64,000 nt of DNA from Malurus cyaneus samueli (Eukaryota; Chordata; Aves; Passeriformes; Maluridae), in NCBI GenBank assembly GCA_009741485.1, contig CM019216.1:56214918-56278917 (forward strand). The letters run 5' to 3'. A program made the translations under genes and the position numbers. The notes under the pieces are model-generated. The model saw only the letters and a list, made by a program, of their open reading frames with translations, made no database searches and was not told the origin of the DNA. This document shows, in pieces, positions 39,805 to 52,981 of the stretch. How positions within the stretch are numbered: the first letter of the stretch is position 1; each line of letters begins with the position of its first letter.

Positions 39805-42800
39805 ATACACAATGTATATGAGTGACAACGAATTTTTATAATAAGCCTACATGGAATATAGAAGTGATAAAAATAGGTGGATAAATTTCAGTAAACTTCT
39901 GATATTATTATACATTTAAGTATTTTATTATAAATACTTCTGTGGTGCTTACTTAGAAAACCTAGGTTGGGTGTAAGATTTGGGAGGGGGAAGTTATTTT
40001 GGTAGAGCAGCTATTTTCCCAGCTGAATAGTAATGGGAGAATAATAAATCCTTGATTGCATTTTCTTGCTTTTTTGACATTGTGTTTTAGATTTGTCATT
40101 TGTATATATTAATACATAATCAGCTTTGCAATAAATTCTGTTTGTGAAACCATTTCCTGATGGTCTTGATAGATTTGTACATAGAAACAGAAAGGCAGGC
40201 ATCAATAAGACAGGCTTATTCAAGATGTAAAAATGAAAAACTTAATCAAAAAGACTGGCTTTATTCGTAAGGTTAGCAAAAAAATAAAAGGATGAATTTT
40301 GAGTTAAACAAGGGACATGAAATATAAAATTCCCAACTAACATTTGCTCTGAACCCAGTACTTCAGTTTAATAAAAAAGAGAACATGCTCAGGCAATGAA
40401 GAAATATTGATAATGACATTTTCCATCTGGAAGAAGGAGGATAATGTCAAAGAGTCAGTGTTGTGCCAGATCTGCTAAAACCTGATGCATCCTACTCATA
40501 GGTAGGAGGCACACAAAAACAGTGGTTGTGTCCTTCCAACAATGAGTATGGCTTCTCCACTCCTTCACTCACCATACTTCCAACAAGCAATGCAAGTTTT
40601 CCCCTTTGCCTAAGGATTTCCACTCTGGCTAAAATATTAATGATTTCAGACTTGCAGGTATTTGGTCTTCTCCACATGCCCACAAAATCGTATTTCTTGA
40701 TTGGAATCATGAGAAAACTCATCCAGATAAAGTTAAGGCTTCAAGTCAAGGCTTAAGGAAGTGATGTCTGCAGGAAGATTGAATAAGTAGCTTCAAATAG
40801 ACATGTAACTTTTAGTTGACTGAAGTAAAACTGAATCTCATCCTAAATTCTCAGACCCTGACCAGGAACAATCATGCAGACCCTGGAGACCTATTAAAGT
40901 GCTATGAGGTCCTCAAAGCCTGGTAACTTGGCTTCTGCCCTCAGGAGCTCATGGCTTCAAGGTTCTCATAGGTGAGAAACCTGTCTGACCCTCCCCTACA
41001 CCAAACAGGCCATCACTCCTCTGCTTTCTTATGTTCCCAAACTGTTTTGAGCTCAAAAGTAGAGCAGGGAGTACCACTCTAGTTTGAGTCTGGGGTGAAT
41101 GCTCAGAGCATGAGCCATTTTCCCCTTTGCAGGATTGCTCTGCCAACCTACTTGGCGTGATACCACTCCGAGCAGGGCAAGCCTTTCACAGCCAGGAGCT
41201 GACTCAGCTTTTCCATCATTCACACATTTTGCAAACAGATGAAGATTTTCTTCAGTGTCTTTTCCATTTGAAATTTTTCACAAAAATCATTTTATATATG
41301 CAGTGCCTGTGCTAAGATTTTGTTGCATGTGTCAAAAATTCAGAATTCCAGCTCTTGCAATGGAATATCCTGCACGCTGCATTTTCCTAGCTTGATTGGA
41401 GCAGTGAATTGTATTATCCTTGACAAGGGCCAAGTCAGAATCTGCTTCCTGCCAATAATAAACACTGTGAACTGAAAATTCCCTACTTTTTTTGGAACAT
41501 TTATGCCAGCAAATTGGTTTTCAGGTGCATTGCTGGTCTTCAAACACTCCAGTAATGAGGAACATATTAAACATCTAGACTGATTTATAGGAAATGAACC
41601 CAGAACAGGTGCTGTTACCTCAGTCCAGGCTTATTTGGTAACAGAATATGAATAGAAATTTTTTATACCAAACTTGAGCATCATATGTGACAGAATACCT
41701 CAGACAATCTCTCTCCACACAGATGGCTTTTCTTATGAAGCAATTTCTAGGTCTCTGGCTGAATTCTTTGTTTTCTGGAAAGAAAAAAAATCAATTTGGG
41801 GGCTCCAATAGCCGGTAGACACTTTTATGATAGCTACAATGCAAGTATGTATTCAGAGAGATTTTTCAACACCACTGGAGTAGCAGTAAACAGCTTCTTT
41901 ACTGCCTGATAATGCAGAGATGCTTACTTTCATCAAAATAAATCTTTAACAGGTTTCAGTACTCCTCTAAAATGAGAGGTTCAGGGACTGGGACAGGAAG
42001 ACCTTGGAAGGGAATGATACCTTATTGATTTACTTAGGTAACTATTTTCTTGGCAGTACTTAGCATGGGTGCAAAACACCTATTATGTGCTGACTGTAAT
42101 ATTTTACAGCCTTCATTTAAAATGATGAAGTGGTTATTCCATGCTTGGTAGGACTTTGTATGTTTTGCAAGACACAAACCTGCTTTCCAAAGTCTGCACA
42201 AGCCCTGTGAGTATTCAGCCACGGATTTTCTGCCGTCTTTCACAATGTCTTGTGTTTGAGGTTTTATCTCTACACACCTCAAAAAGCACCTTCCTCATTT
42301 GTTTGCCCACATGAAAAGATGTCTCCATTCTACTCACTACATTTACAGTTAGCAGTAATAATATGTCCTCTATATTATATTCAGTACAAAACAAATTCCT
42401 CAATTTTCCTTCACACAGCTGATACTGGCTCCACTTATTCTCCTTACAAATCACAACAAATCACAAAAAAAAAGGTATTTGGGAAGTGGTCTATTTAAAG
42501 CAGACACCAAAAAACCCTCTTCACCTTCCTTTTTGTCAAGGTATTATCCAGAAGAAAAAGCTAGCATGTGACCAGGAAGGAAAAAGTCTTGGAAATCACC
42601 AATTTCAATTCTGCAGGTCTGTCAAAGCTTATTTAAATAATGAATTCTTGTGCCCCAAAAGCCAGTGTCATTGTTCCGTGTGAACACCCTTCAGACAGGT
42701 ATCCCTCTCTGTGCTGCCTCCCTGTCGCCCCAAGGCTGGAAAGGAGCAGAGCCATCAAGGGAGAAAATTGTTAACCTATTGCAAAGCTACCATCCCAACT

Positions 42801-44679
42801 GATCTTTATGGAAAGCTGAATCCACCCCCTGCAAGTCCTTTCCATTGGTTCTAAAGGAGCATCTTTTGATGGAACCATGTATTGTCGCCTCCTGGAGCTC
42901 AGGGCAATCTCAGGCTGTGCAACAGGAGCAAGAGGAAACCAGGATGCATTTCTAATTTCCCAGGATTTTGAAATCTCCCCCTGGCTGTACCATAAGGAGT
43001 CTGTTGTGTAAGTGAAGTAAACAAATCCAAAGGTTATAAAGATCCCTCCCTTGTAAATCATTACCCATCATCACACCTCTGGGTCTGTCTGAAGCCCAGG
43101 TTCAACATACAAAGTTTAAAAGCATTCCTTATTGTCACCAGCTAAAGGAGCAAACACTTAGGTGTTCATCAGCACGAGGACATCATCCTTGTTCCCTCAT
43201 CACTTTTGAGAGGGATACCCAGGTGGCATTGGCTGCTCCAGGTAAGGGCCCTTGGTCTGGACTTGGCCAAACTTCAGCTACAGTCAAACAGGACTGGGAA
43301 CACTTTGCACTGTGTCTCTGTCTTTGATCACCAATTCCCCCTTGAAGCTCAGAAAGCTTTCTTCTTTTGAATAAATCTGCTGCATCTCCACTAAAGAAGA
43401 TTTTGAAGAGATCATGGATTAGCTCTGAACATCATCACTGTTGGTTCTATGAGTGAATACATTTTTTATTTGCTTTCCTGAAAACAGAAAAAGGGGGAAT
43501 ACAATATTACCCAATACATGGGTTAAACATTTGGCTGGAAATTAGCATCAAGATTAAATTTTGCCCTCTGTTTTTTCTCTAGCTAACTGAAGTCCAATTT
43601 GTGTGAGATCAGGGAAAATACAAGACACCTAAAAGCAGGTCAGGTGAGATGTTACTCAGTAGGCATTGTACATTTCATTACACAGAAAGATTAAATACTT
43701 GATTAACTGATTCTGGCAACCTGGCACACTGCAAAAGAAAAAATAATATATATCCTACAAGCCCCAGCAATTACAGTGTACTTAATCCAGATTTTTTTTC
43801 TATAATATAACTGTAAAAAATAACATTACAGTGGAACCATTACCAACAAGATGACAGAATTATTAGCAAGCAAGCAAAAAGAGAATTAGTTGGTAGAGAC
43901 CATCATTACACATTCAGATGCTAGTAGTGGCTTTTTGAAATTACAGCTGGTGGCACAAGGTTGAAGCTGATGCTCTGGATAAATGTGAGTACCAATGCAT
44001 AGAGAAGTTTCGCTACAGACTCACTTCCTGCTTCTGTCAGACCATGACAGCCTGCCTGCCAAAAGTGCTCAGCTTTGGGCCACAGGGAGGCTGCCCCAAC
44101 CCAGCCAGCTGCCCAGCCTTGCTCCCTGGGAACAAGGAGCACCCACATGGATGTATTTTGTGGCACTGCAGAGGTAACAGACTTGCTTTTTTTGTCCAAA
44201 GCACAGATTTTGGGCTTTCATGTCCCCTGAACCCACTCAGCTACGTGTGGCATCTGAAACCTTTCCCCCCTGCTCATCTGTGAGAGGTGACAGAGAGCCA
44301 AAGCCCTGCCATCCCCTGGAATGATGGGACTCAGCATGACACCTCCAGACATGGAAGTCATCTATTCCTCCTGCAGGGATTGTCTGCCCTCGTGTAGTTA
44401 ATGAGTTAATACTAACCATATGGTTGATTACAGCAATTATTGCAAACACAATGTCTAATGAAGGCAAAAGTATGGTAAAATAATTAGACTTAATTATGAC
44501 ATTCACATTTGAAATTATGTGTCACTTACCCTGCACGAAAAATGAAAAATTCCTCCTGAAATGGAGTAATTCTAAGCTTCTTCTGCATTCTCCAAAGCCA
44601 GGATTTCTGCAGCATTGGAGGAAACAGGGGGATGGGTTTATGAAGGCCCAAAATTTGAGACTGCATAAGGCACCCAGGG

Positions 44680-44694
44680 TTTTTTTTTTTTTTT
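44680..44694. repeat. T15 homopolymer within T-rich stretch
   Basis: Fifteen Ts, followed by a further T-rich stretch to about 44712. Simple repeat. Confidence 0.9.
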
Positions 44695-45107
44695 AATTTT
44701 CTTTTTATTTTTGCCCATCCACAGCATTTTGTTTTTGTGGGTAACTTTCCCTTCTTACCCAGTGCTCTCACAACTGGGCTGGAAGCTTCAGAGGGGTCAG
44801 AAAGACAGTAAGAATGCCGGGAAAATTCCCTAGATCCTCCAGTCCCCATTTTATTTCACACATCTGAACAGAGTTCCTCACACCAGCACAGCTCAGGAGG
44901 CTTTCCTAGGTCTTCCTCCTAATGGGAGGCATAGCCCAGAGTTTTCAAGGGCAGTCCCATCTTCCTCTACTTGAAGAGCTCTTCCTTTTCCTTTGCTTCC
45001 CTAAGCAGTAGCCCGTGGCCTGAGTCAACTTTAATTTACAAATAGCAGTCTAATTTTGGAAGTTTGTAACACATACTTGCTCATAAAATACTGGCTGCAG
45101 TGGGAGA

Positions 45108-45152
45108 GGGGAATTTCGGGTTGGTGCATTTGTCACAGTGCGCGAAATTCCC
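45108..45152. promoter_or_regulatory. Inverted repeat with E2F-like core
   Basis: GGGAATTTCG at 45108-45117 is the perfect reverse complement of CGAAATTCCC at 45143-45152, with a 25-base spacer. The right arm overlaps GCGCGAAA (45140-45147), which fits the E2F binding consensus; each arm also resembles a kappa-B half site. The surrounding 45060-45330 has more CpG than its neighbours and no recognised repeat. A regulatory role is inferred from motif content alone. Confidence 0.3.
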
Positions 45153-48100
45153 GCTGTATCAATTTGCTCAATTCATTTTACAGCGCTATTTTCATCAGCT
45201 AATCCCGGGGAGCTCGCTGCCCTGTGTCTGTTAAGCATACACTCACACACACTCACACATCCCGAGTGGGGGAGGACAGATTTCATTAAAGAGCACCACG
45301 GACGGGAAGGTATCCAAGTCACTTCCAATACATTATATTAGCTCAACTGGAGGTTTTCCTTCGAGTTCACAGAGTTCATGGCTAAAGCTTTTCCTTTGAT
45401 GGCCTGAGTCATGCACTCCAGTATGTGCTGCATGATCACTGCCTGCTAGCTGGGAAATATTTATGCTATGTGGCTTAAACTGCAGCATGAAAATTATTTT
45501 GACAAAATACACAGTAAGAGCACTCGGTCTGCTTTACTTCATGTCAGTATGAAAGTGCTTTTCATGTGGCCCCTTACTTTATTCACTGTAACAGCTCAAT
45601 GGGAACCTGCAAGGTTAATCAAGAACCTGTGTATGAATGGATACTCTTCACATAACCTGAAGCCATTTTTTCTGCATTAAGTCACGGATCGTAATTTACG
45701 AATGGCTGCTGTAGTGTTTTGTCATCTCTGGGAACCTGTGCAGGCACATGGCGCATTTTAGGAATGAAAATAATCTAATTTGAAACCCAAATTGCTTGGT
45801 ACATAGCAAGCAGGCTCTGGAGGCTATTTCTGCTGTGCTGTGCTTACCCACCACTCTCCCCTACCAGAAGCAGCTCTGACAGCTCACAAAGCACCTGGGC
45901 TGCTGCAACACCAGCAGCAGAACTGAGCAGTGGGCAACCATGGCCAGCCCACCCACAGAATCTCTGGCCAGCAGCAGTTTGTCCCCCCTGTGTCCTCTCT
46001 GGGTCCCTCCTTGCCTGAGCCCAGCCAGGGAAGCGCAGCCACAGCACCTTTCTGGGGCTGTTGGTGTCTCACGCCTCGGAACTCTCCTTGGGGAAGAAAG
46101 CAGGATTGGAAACCACAGCAATATGCAAACACAAATGGGAGCTGTTCTCCTCTGCAAAGTAAATTCCAGGCAGCAGTCAGTGCTACCAGTGCATCACGTG
46201 ATGACCATGTCCAGAAGAAAACTTGCCAGTTGTTCCATGTAACAAATCACACCCCTTGGAAATTCCCTTGCATTCTCAAAAGGTGAATCAGTTTTTCTTT
46301 TTCTAGATGACCTCAGCAAAACAAATAATTAATTCAAGAAAGGTGCAAAGACAAACTGTGGGATTTTCAAGTGCTGCTCAGGCACCTGAAGTATAGGAAG
46401 GATCTGCATATAAGATTTGTGTCCCTACAGATGGTGTCAGTGCTTGTAATTGCCACTGTAAAGTGGCAATATTTCCAGCAACTCACAGGTAAGAGTTTTT
46501 GGCATTTTGGGTTTTTTTTGGGTTTGGTTTTGATTTGGTTTTGTATTCCTTTATGTTTTCACCATATAGAGTCGACTCATAATACTCACCAAGAAACGCA
46601 GACTTTTTATTCATTCATAGTATTTGGAAAGATTCTTCATTCTTACAAAATCCGCATTCACCTAGAGTAGTTTTCAGACCATTTGCAGTTGTCTGAGGTT
46701 GGAGTCTTGGAAAATTGCTACAGGGCAGGGAAGGAATGAAGATGCATAGGTTCCCTAACAGCCAAGATTCTGAATTACATCACTGTTCCATAAATATATT
46801 CATTTTATTCATGTTCATTCCTGAAAGAATTTACTGCACTGAGGATGTCATCTTGACTATGTATCTTAGAATTGATCATTTCCCCAATTAAGCTGTTCAG
46901 GCCTCAGACTTAAAGAGCTGTCACAGCTGCTGGAAGATGATTTATCTCCTGATGACGGGCAGAGCTCCTGACCAAAAATTATTAATGACAGAGCTTCTTT
47001 TTTTGAAATAACCTTAACCCAGGCATATATCTTCTTAGTCACATTAATATCTGAACACATACCCCCAATACTTAGCCAGGTATTAAATGGATGTAAAATC
47101 CTAAACCTTAGTCTTTTAATACAGAGCCTTTCAAATGAAGAATAAGAGATTAATCCAGCCCTATTCGGTGTCAGAAACTGCTGCTGTTTCATGGGAAATT
47201 CAGGCTCTAAATGGAGCTGTGTTTTACATCCCTCAGCTGACTTCCATAACGGAACTTCCCCAGGCTGGTCTGGGAAAGCACTCCCCCCAACAGAAGAAGG
47301 CACAAAGGTGAAATGGGACATGTGTTTGTTCACCAGTTCAGGTCAATTATTTTTGTGTAACCTCCTCTAGGCTTTAACACAACTCCCACTGAAGTTACTG
47401 AAGGGTTTTGCCATTGGCGTTCCCAAGGCAAGAAACAGGCCCTTCATCAGTGCAGGTTTGTCACCACTGCCACAGCAGCTGGGCCCATTGCACTGTCCTG
47501 GACAAGAGGACTTTATTACATTTAATAGCTTAGCAAATTTTAACATAAAATAAGTTGAAGGGACATTGTTTATGAGGGTATTTGCCTACCCAATATGGCT
47601 CAAGTCTACACGGAGGTTTTAACAGCAGGGTCCTGATACGGTTGAGTTCTCTGAGTTCACCTATATTATGAAAGCATAAAAGGATACAGGTACAAACTCA
47701 ACCCAAATTTTCTCTAATTTTAATGGCCATAATTTTTTTTGCACCTCAAAAACCCCCCTCACAAATGCCAGCGAGCACGAGATAATTCACACATTCAGTT
47801 GAGCACTTCTACCATATTCCAGATTTATGTCAAAACTTCCATTTAAACTTTTATTTTAATTAGTTCAAGAATTCATCCAAATGTTTAAAAGTTTTAAACA
47901 GCTACGTGTCTTTCTTATTATTCAGTTCTCTTATTATTCATTTTCAAAGGGCCCTCTGACACCTATCAAATCTGATAGACGAAGCAGTGATTTCTCTCAG
48001 GCGAGTGTAAATCTTACACCACTTCCCACATGATATTACTTTCCACATGTCTGATGGCTCTGGAAACAAGTAATCAAATTAATAGGACTATTTAACTTTC

Positions 48101-49429
48101 GCTCATATCTTAGCTGCCACCATAAATTTTCAACCATCAGAAGACAGTAAAATGTTAGTTTTGCTTTATTTGGAGAAGATATTCATTTTCACAACTTCTC
48201 CCTTATTAAACCCAGCAGCTTATTTCTTAGGTGAGACAGTATAACTCACACTGACAGCAGTTTCAATAACCACTCCAAACCTTTGCTATTTACATTTGGT
48301 TTTTTGAACAGGTCATATTCCCAGCATTAAAAGTTTATGATGATTTAATAGGGAGACTTTAAATATAATCTACCTTGCCCTGAAACCTTCAGTAGTTTAA
48401 AAAATACAGTGGGAATCAAATGCAGCAACACAATCCTCAGCTGACCCACTGAGCTCCTCTTTGGAATATTCGTTCCTGGGAAGCAGGAATACCAAAAGTG
48501 TCCTCTGCTTACTGTGCTGGCTTCTCACAGCCTACTGCAGCAGCTTCAATATGTCATTTTTCTTCTGCAAAATGCCCAGTAGTCTCAGCCCACGATATGT
48601 AAGGGATTGTGCCACTTTTCAGGAACAAGTTTCATTGTATTCTGCTCAGCTGTGACTCAATGAAAACAGCACAGAGAGTTGCTGGTCCAGGGCCAAGGAA
48701 GTGAGGGCGTCATGAGGGCAATGCAAAAGTCATCAACTATACAAATGTGTGAGTTTTTACTGCTCAGAGAAGGTGTAGTAATAGCCTGCTTGCATGCTCT
48801 GAGCACATCTCAATTGCAGACTGAAACTTCTTTATTTAAATCACCATGAATCATGCCACTTTCCCCCCACTGCCTATTTCTTTGGAAAGGTAGGTTTTCA
48901 ACCCACCCATTGCCAGTATCAGCCCTTGCACATTTCAGTGCAATAACATTAAGCATTTTCCCCTTCTTTCCCCTTCAGTCTCCATGCACACATGCAAACC
49001 ATTCACTTAAGAGGAGGTGCAGAAGAAAGGGTGTGAGAGTTGCTATCAGCATTGCTTCCCACATCTGAGTGGACAGCAACTCAAGAGCACCATGGGTCTG
49101 TGTGGCACACACCAGCATGAACAAACAGCACCTCATCAGTTTTAAGCAAATACCTTGAAACCTTTAAAGCCAGTATTACTCTTAGTGAGGATACTACACA
49201 GTGACTAAACAGATCAAAACTCACCACTCAGAGTTGAAAACTGCTTGAGCTGTTCTGCATTCTGTTGTAATAAACTGTTTGCAAAAAAGATTATCAGTCT
49301 TGTGACATGATAGTTTGGCATTTGCAACTTAAAATTACATTGGGCATTTTGCAGTTTTATGATATTGCAAATTCAGGCTTGGTTGACTAACCATTATCAT
49401 CTTACTTCTTTCAGAATTACTGCTTCAAA
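45153..49429. other. Non-coding sequence
   Basis: No gene supported. A GC-richer, CpG-poor patch at 45850-46130 has overlapping frames of about 80-120 codons on both strands, none with recognisable domains. A G/T tract of GGTTTT-like units lies at 46508-46545. The 150-codon minus-strand frame at 46866-47333 has no recognised domain and its first in-frame codon is GTG rather than ATG. A two-copy CTTATTATTCA repeat lies at about 47911-47942. Confidence 0.5.
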
Positions 49430-49720
49430 GGCTTCTTCTTCCTCTTGGAGATACGTGTTTCAGATTATTTTCCCTCAGATTTATTATCCTGCAGTTTTCC
49501 AGGATGAATCTTAGTTTCTATAAAAACGCCCGCCTACCTTTATATTCTCTTTAGGTCTCTTTTTACAATCTCATTTTCTCTCTAGCCCTCCTAATTCAAT
49601 ATCCTCTGAATTTTGTGATCATATTCTTCTCACTTTTTTCTCTTAGATCATTAATGATGGTGTTTAACACAACCTCTCTTGCACCATTCCTAAAGTACTG
49701 CATGATGACTATAATGCTTA
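49430..49720 (-). mobile_element. Old CR1-type LINE relic (minus strand)
   Basis: The plus strand contains CCTCTGAATTTTGTGATCAT followed by a pyrimidine-rich spacer and AGATCATTAATGATGGTGTT. This matches the complement of the most conserved part of ancient CR1-type ORF2 ('TCTGCAAATTTTGTGATCA ... AGATCATTAATGAAGATGTT') in word order and spacing. Upstream, CTGCAGTTTTCCAGGATGAA fits the preceding part. Reading frames are destroyed. The copy is much more diverged than the CR1 at 37330, so it is older. Boundaries are approximate. Confidence 0.55.
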
Positions 49721-52549
49721 GCTTTTAAAAAGCACAGTCTATCCATAACTCAAAAAGCATTGCATATGTCAGGAAATTGCTGCTAGCCCATATTACAACC
49801 AAAGATGCAAACGATGCAGGAGCTCACAAAAGCTGGTTTCCTTTTCCTTGTGTTTAATCTACAGGCAAAGAACAGAGAGATACAAACTCCTCTTTGGAGT
49901 GGCTAAAAGAACTTTCTACTTTGAACATCTTTAGGGGACCCCAAAACCTCTACACATAAGATGAAACAATAAGCAAGATAATATTCCCAACAGCTTTCTA
50001 AATATTTTTTTCAAAAAAGGGGGGTGAAAAGGGAATAAAAATAAAAAAGTTATGAGATCCAAAACCTAGCAATCACTGCTACTTTCTGCTGCTGTTTCAC
50101 AGTTTGTCCATAGCCTTTGGATTATGAGTGTCCAGTGGTTGGATTATTGACTGTCCAGTGTTAGGAGCAGATTGATGAGCAGCAGTGACGTGTTAAAGAT
50201 ATTTTTCAAAGGTGGGAAGGAGGTTTGTCTCATTTTCTTTGACCAAATCTCTCTCTGAATAATTAGATTCTGAATATCTAAAGTGTTAAAGGCTTTATTT
50301 GGGTAGAATATTAGCTTCTTGCGATAAAATGATAATGCAATTTTTTTGCACCGTTAAGCAGCTGCCATTATCCACATGAAAGCTCCGTGTTGTTGATTGG
50401 TGAAATAAATAATTACCTCATACTCCTATCACCATATTTGTAGAGTTGGCATCCATGCTACTGATAGCAAGACCATAGGATGATTTTGTCATTTACTTCA
50501 TTAAACATAGCCCATGCCTATAGTCTCCTTGTCAGGAAGTTACTGCAGGACGAAGGAGCTGCAAACATGCAGGAAGTCCTGTGCATTTACCAGAACACCC
50601 TGCACAAACACATTCAGAGTAGATGGAGGATTTTTTGCTCCCTGCTATGTTCTAATTAGGTAAAAATCGGCAGGGAACAAAGTTGAGCAGAAACCTCTCA
50701 CGGTGGAGCCGTGGCTAGAGCGCAGGCTCCATACACATCTTTCATCCTATAAAAAAACCTAGACAACCAGTTCCCACTTGCAAGAGTGCAACATGGGACC
50801 AGAGGATTATCCATCACAATTCAAACGCAATTCTCCGATAATGGTAACTGTGTTGCACTGTTAGAAGTGATAGACTTACATAATTAGCTGCAAGTGCTAT
50901 TTCTGTGTGTGTAAAATCTTTTAATTATTTCCTTTTTAATTATTTCAAATTACCTAATAACTCTTTGGCAGAGAGGGATGTATGGGAGGGAGGTAGTGCA
51001 AAGCCCGCCATCATTATGAAAGCTTTTCAAGAGCTCCATTATGTGCTGTGAGCATCTGACTCTTTGTAGCATGAGTCACCCACAAAGTCTTGAGCCATCA
51101 AGTAATTAAGGTTCTTTAATACAGAGTGGGAGGGGAGGAAGTAATACCATTTGTCGTTATGATCAGTCACATTCCTACAAGTATATATCATAACTGTTTT
51201 ATAAATGGATTATTAGCAAATCAGATTACAGCACTAATTATTTCTCCCAGCATTTCCTTTGCCCATGTGCTGCGGACTCATCCTCTCCCCCATTATTACA
51301 ACTCTTCCATCTGCTTTTTTCCCCACTTTGCTATCTCACACACATCCACAGTCGCTTATGTAAACTCACCCAGGACAGGAAGAACCCGACAATAACTGTT
51401 ATTAGCACTTCAGAGGAAAAACTATTGCTGGTTCTCACTGGAAATCTTTCTGAATGGATAGCTGCGTGGCAACCTTGTGCAACATGATGGTCGTAACCCA
51501 GTTCGGAGCAGAACTGTGAAAGAGGAATTCACAACACAAAGCCATCTCCACGCTGGCGGGCAATCTCAGAAGAAAAGACAAGAATTGGCAGGCCTGAAAA
51601 GAAAACCACCTTTCTCACCTTTACTGGAAAAAAACAGGGCTGTTAGGTAAGGCATGTTAGATAACTTTTTTTTTTCCTTTTTAATGAAGACTAAGCCCAA
51701 GAGAGCTAGATTATTCCGGGAAAAAATCAAGGACAGGACGAAGTTAAAAAAGAGCTGATGAAAGGAGAAAAGTGGAGGGGTAGGAATTTAAACAAACTAA
51801 AGGAAAACATAGGTGGAATCATAGGTCGTGTTTGCTGCACACACTCAATGAAATCTGCTATTATTTTCAAGTGCTCCCACAGGATTTAGCAGCCCCAAGG
51901 AGGTGTAATCATTATGCCAGCTCTAAGTTTCCAGAAAAAAAAAAAGAACAGAGATTTAGATGTTTCTGTTTTGCCATTTTGCCTACCCTGCAAAATTCAT
52001 TACAATTATCAAGTCAAAGTCTGAAATGTTACACAATATGAAAAGTAATGCAAAGCTGCTCCCCTTCCCAGCAGGATAAAACACAACTCCTGCCACAGAT
52101 TTGCTAGAGTAAAGGAAAGTTTTCAGGGTAAAAAATAATGCCGTGTGAGACCACAGTTCTTCTGTCAATTCTCCAATCTTGTTTTTTCCATTTCCAGAAG
52201 AAAAAATAATCTTGTGTTCAGTCTTTGCACAAATTCCTTTGCCAGCGCATAAGGTGGGATTAACACTACTCAAAATTTTTGTTAGGGGTGGATAAAGCGT
52301 GTTAAAAATTCCAGGTTGGCTCAGTGATAATGAAGAATTTGCAATGGACTTGTGCTTAATATCTGCTTAATCTCACATGCAATCAGGATGCATGCATACA
52401 ATTCCTTTGCTGAAGCTCTCCCCTGACCAACACAACTCCTCTTCCCATCACTATCAAAATATTGCTAGTGTTGTATCCGCTCTCCTAGGTATTGTCCTCA
52501 GCTCAACTACGTTATGTGTACACCAAGGCAAAAATACAGTTTTCCACCC
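49721..52549. other. Non-coding sequence, candidate conserved block
   Basis: No gene, RNA or transposon recognised. The stretch 50240-51150 is low in simple repeats and dense in homeodomain-type TAAT/ATTA words, which would fit a developmental enhancer, but this is composition only. Short near-duplicates occur at 50128-50162 (GTCCAGTG twice) and 50920-50948 (TTTTAATTATTTC twice). A T-run lies near 51667-51676. Confidence 0.4.
52545..52549. repeat. Target-site duplication, left copy (CACCC)
   Basis: CACCC directly precedes the TG start of the LTR and is repeated exactly after its CA end at 53111-53115. Five-base duplications are typical of several vertebrate endogenous retrovirus groups, including ERVL-type elements. 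Confidence 0.75.
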
Positions 52550-52824
52550 TGTGCTGGTTTGGGCTGGTGTAGAGTTAATTTTTGTCACAGTGGTTAGCAC
52601 AGGGCTGTGTTTTGCATTTGTGCTGAGCACAGAGTTGATAATACAGAGATGTTTTTGTTATTGCCAAGCAGGGCTTGCACAGAGCCAAGGCCTGCTCTGC
52701 TTTTCATAACAGACATGTTGGCAAGGGAGCTGGAGGGGCATGGGAGGTTGGGAGAAGACACAGTCTGGACAGCTGACAGCAGCTAACCAAAAGGGTGTTC
52801 CATAACACATGACATCATGCTCAA

Positions 52825-52833
52825 TATATAAAG
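52825..52833 (+). promoter_or_regulatory. TATA box of the solo LTR
   Basis: TATATAAAG lies mid-LTR, about 150 bases before the ATTAAA signal, the usual U3/R arrangement. A CRE-like ATGACATCATGC sits immediately upstream. Core promoter function is inferred from family structure; current activity is unknown. Confidence 0.6.
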
Positions 52834-52975
52834 CAAGGAGAAGAAGAAAGGGGCGGAAGTTTGGAGTTAAGATGCTTGTCTTCCAAATAAACATTGTACC
52901 TGATGGAGCCCTGCTTTCCTGGAGCTGACTGAACCTTGTTTTGCCTTGCTTCCATGCACAGCTTTTGCTTTGCCT

Positions 52976-52981
52976 ATTAAA
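52976..52981 (+). terminator. LTR polyadenylation signal ATTAAA
   Basis: ATTAAA in CCTATTAAACTGTC, at the position expected at the R/U5 junction of this LTR family, about 130 bases from the LTR end. Confidence 0.55.

Larger units (their letters stand above)
38446..45107. other. Non-coding sequence with small microsatellites
   Basis: No gene supported. GT-rich segments occur at 38985-38998 and 39088-39110, and a CA tract at 39793-39804. An AT-rich block spans about 39830-39930. The stretch directly after the CR1 (38446-38590) is GC-richer and of unknown origin. A GC-richer patch at 44040-44170 shows no domain. A 15-T run lies at 44680-44694. Confidence 0.5.

Noticed and set aside
45844..46286. 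GC-richer patch with frames of 67-118 codons on both strands
   Set aside because: CpG-poor, with conflicting overlapping frames and no domains, so neither a CpG island promoter nor an exon can be supported.
46866..47333. Minus-strand frame of about 155 codons
   Set aside because: No domain recognised, the first codon is GTG (CAC on the plus strand) and the first ATG lies four codons later; no splice or conservation evidence is available.
50700..50735. GTGGCTAGAGCGCAGGCT, loosely tRNA D-arm-like
   Set aside because: No matching acceptor stem, anticodon arm or T-arm at the required spacing.
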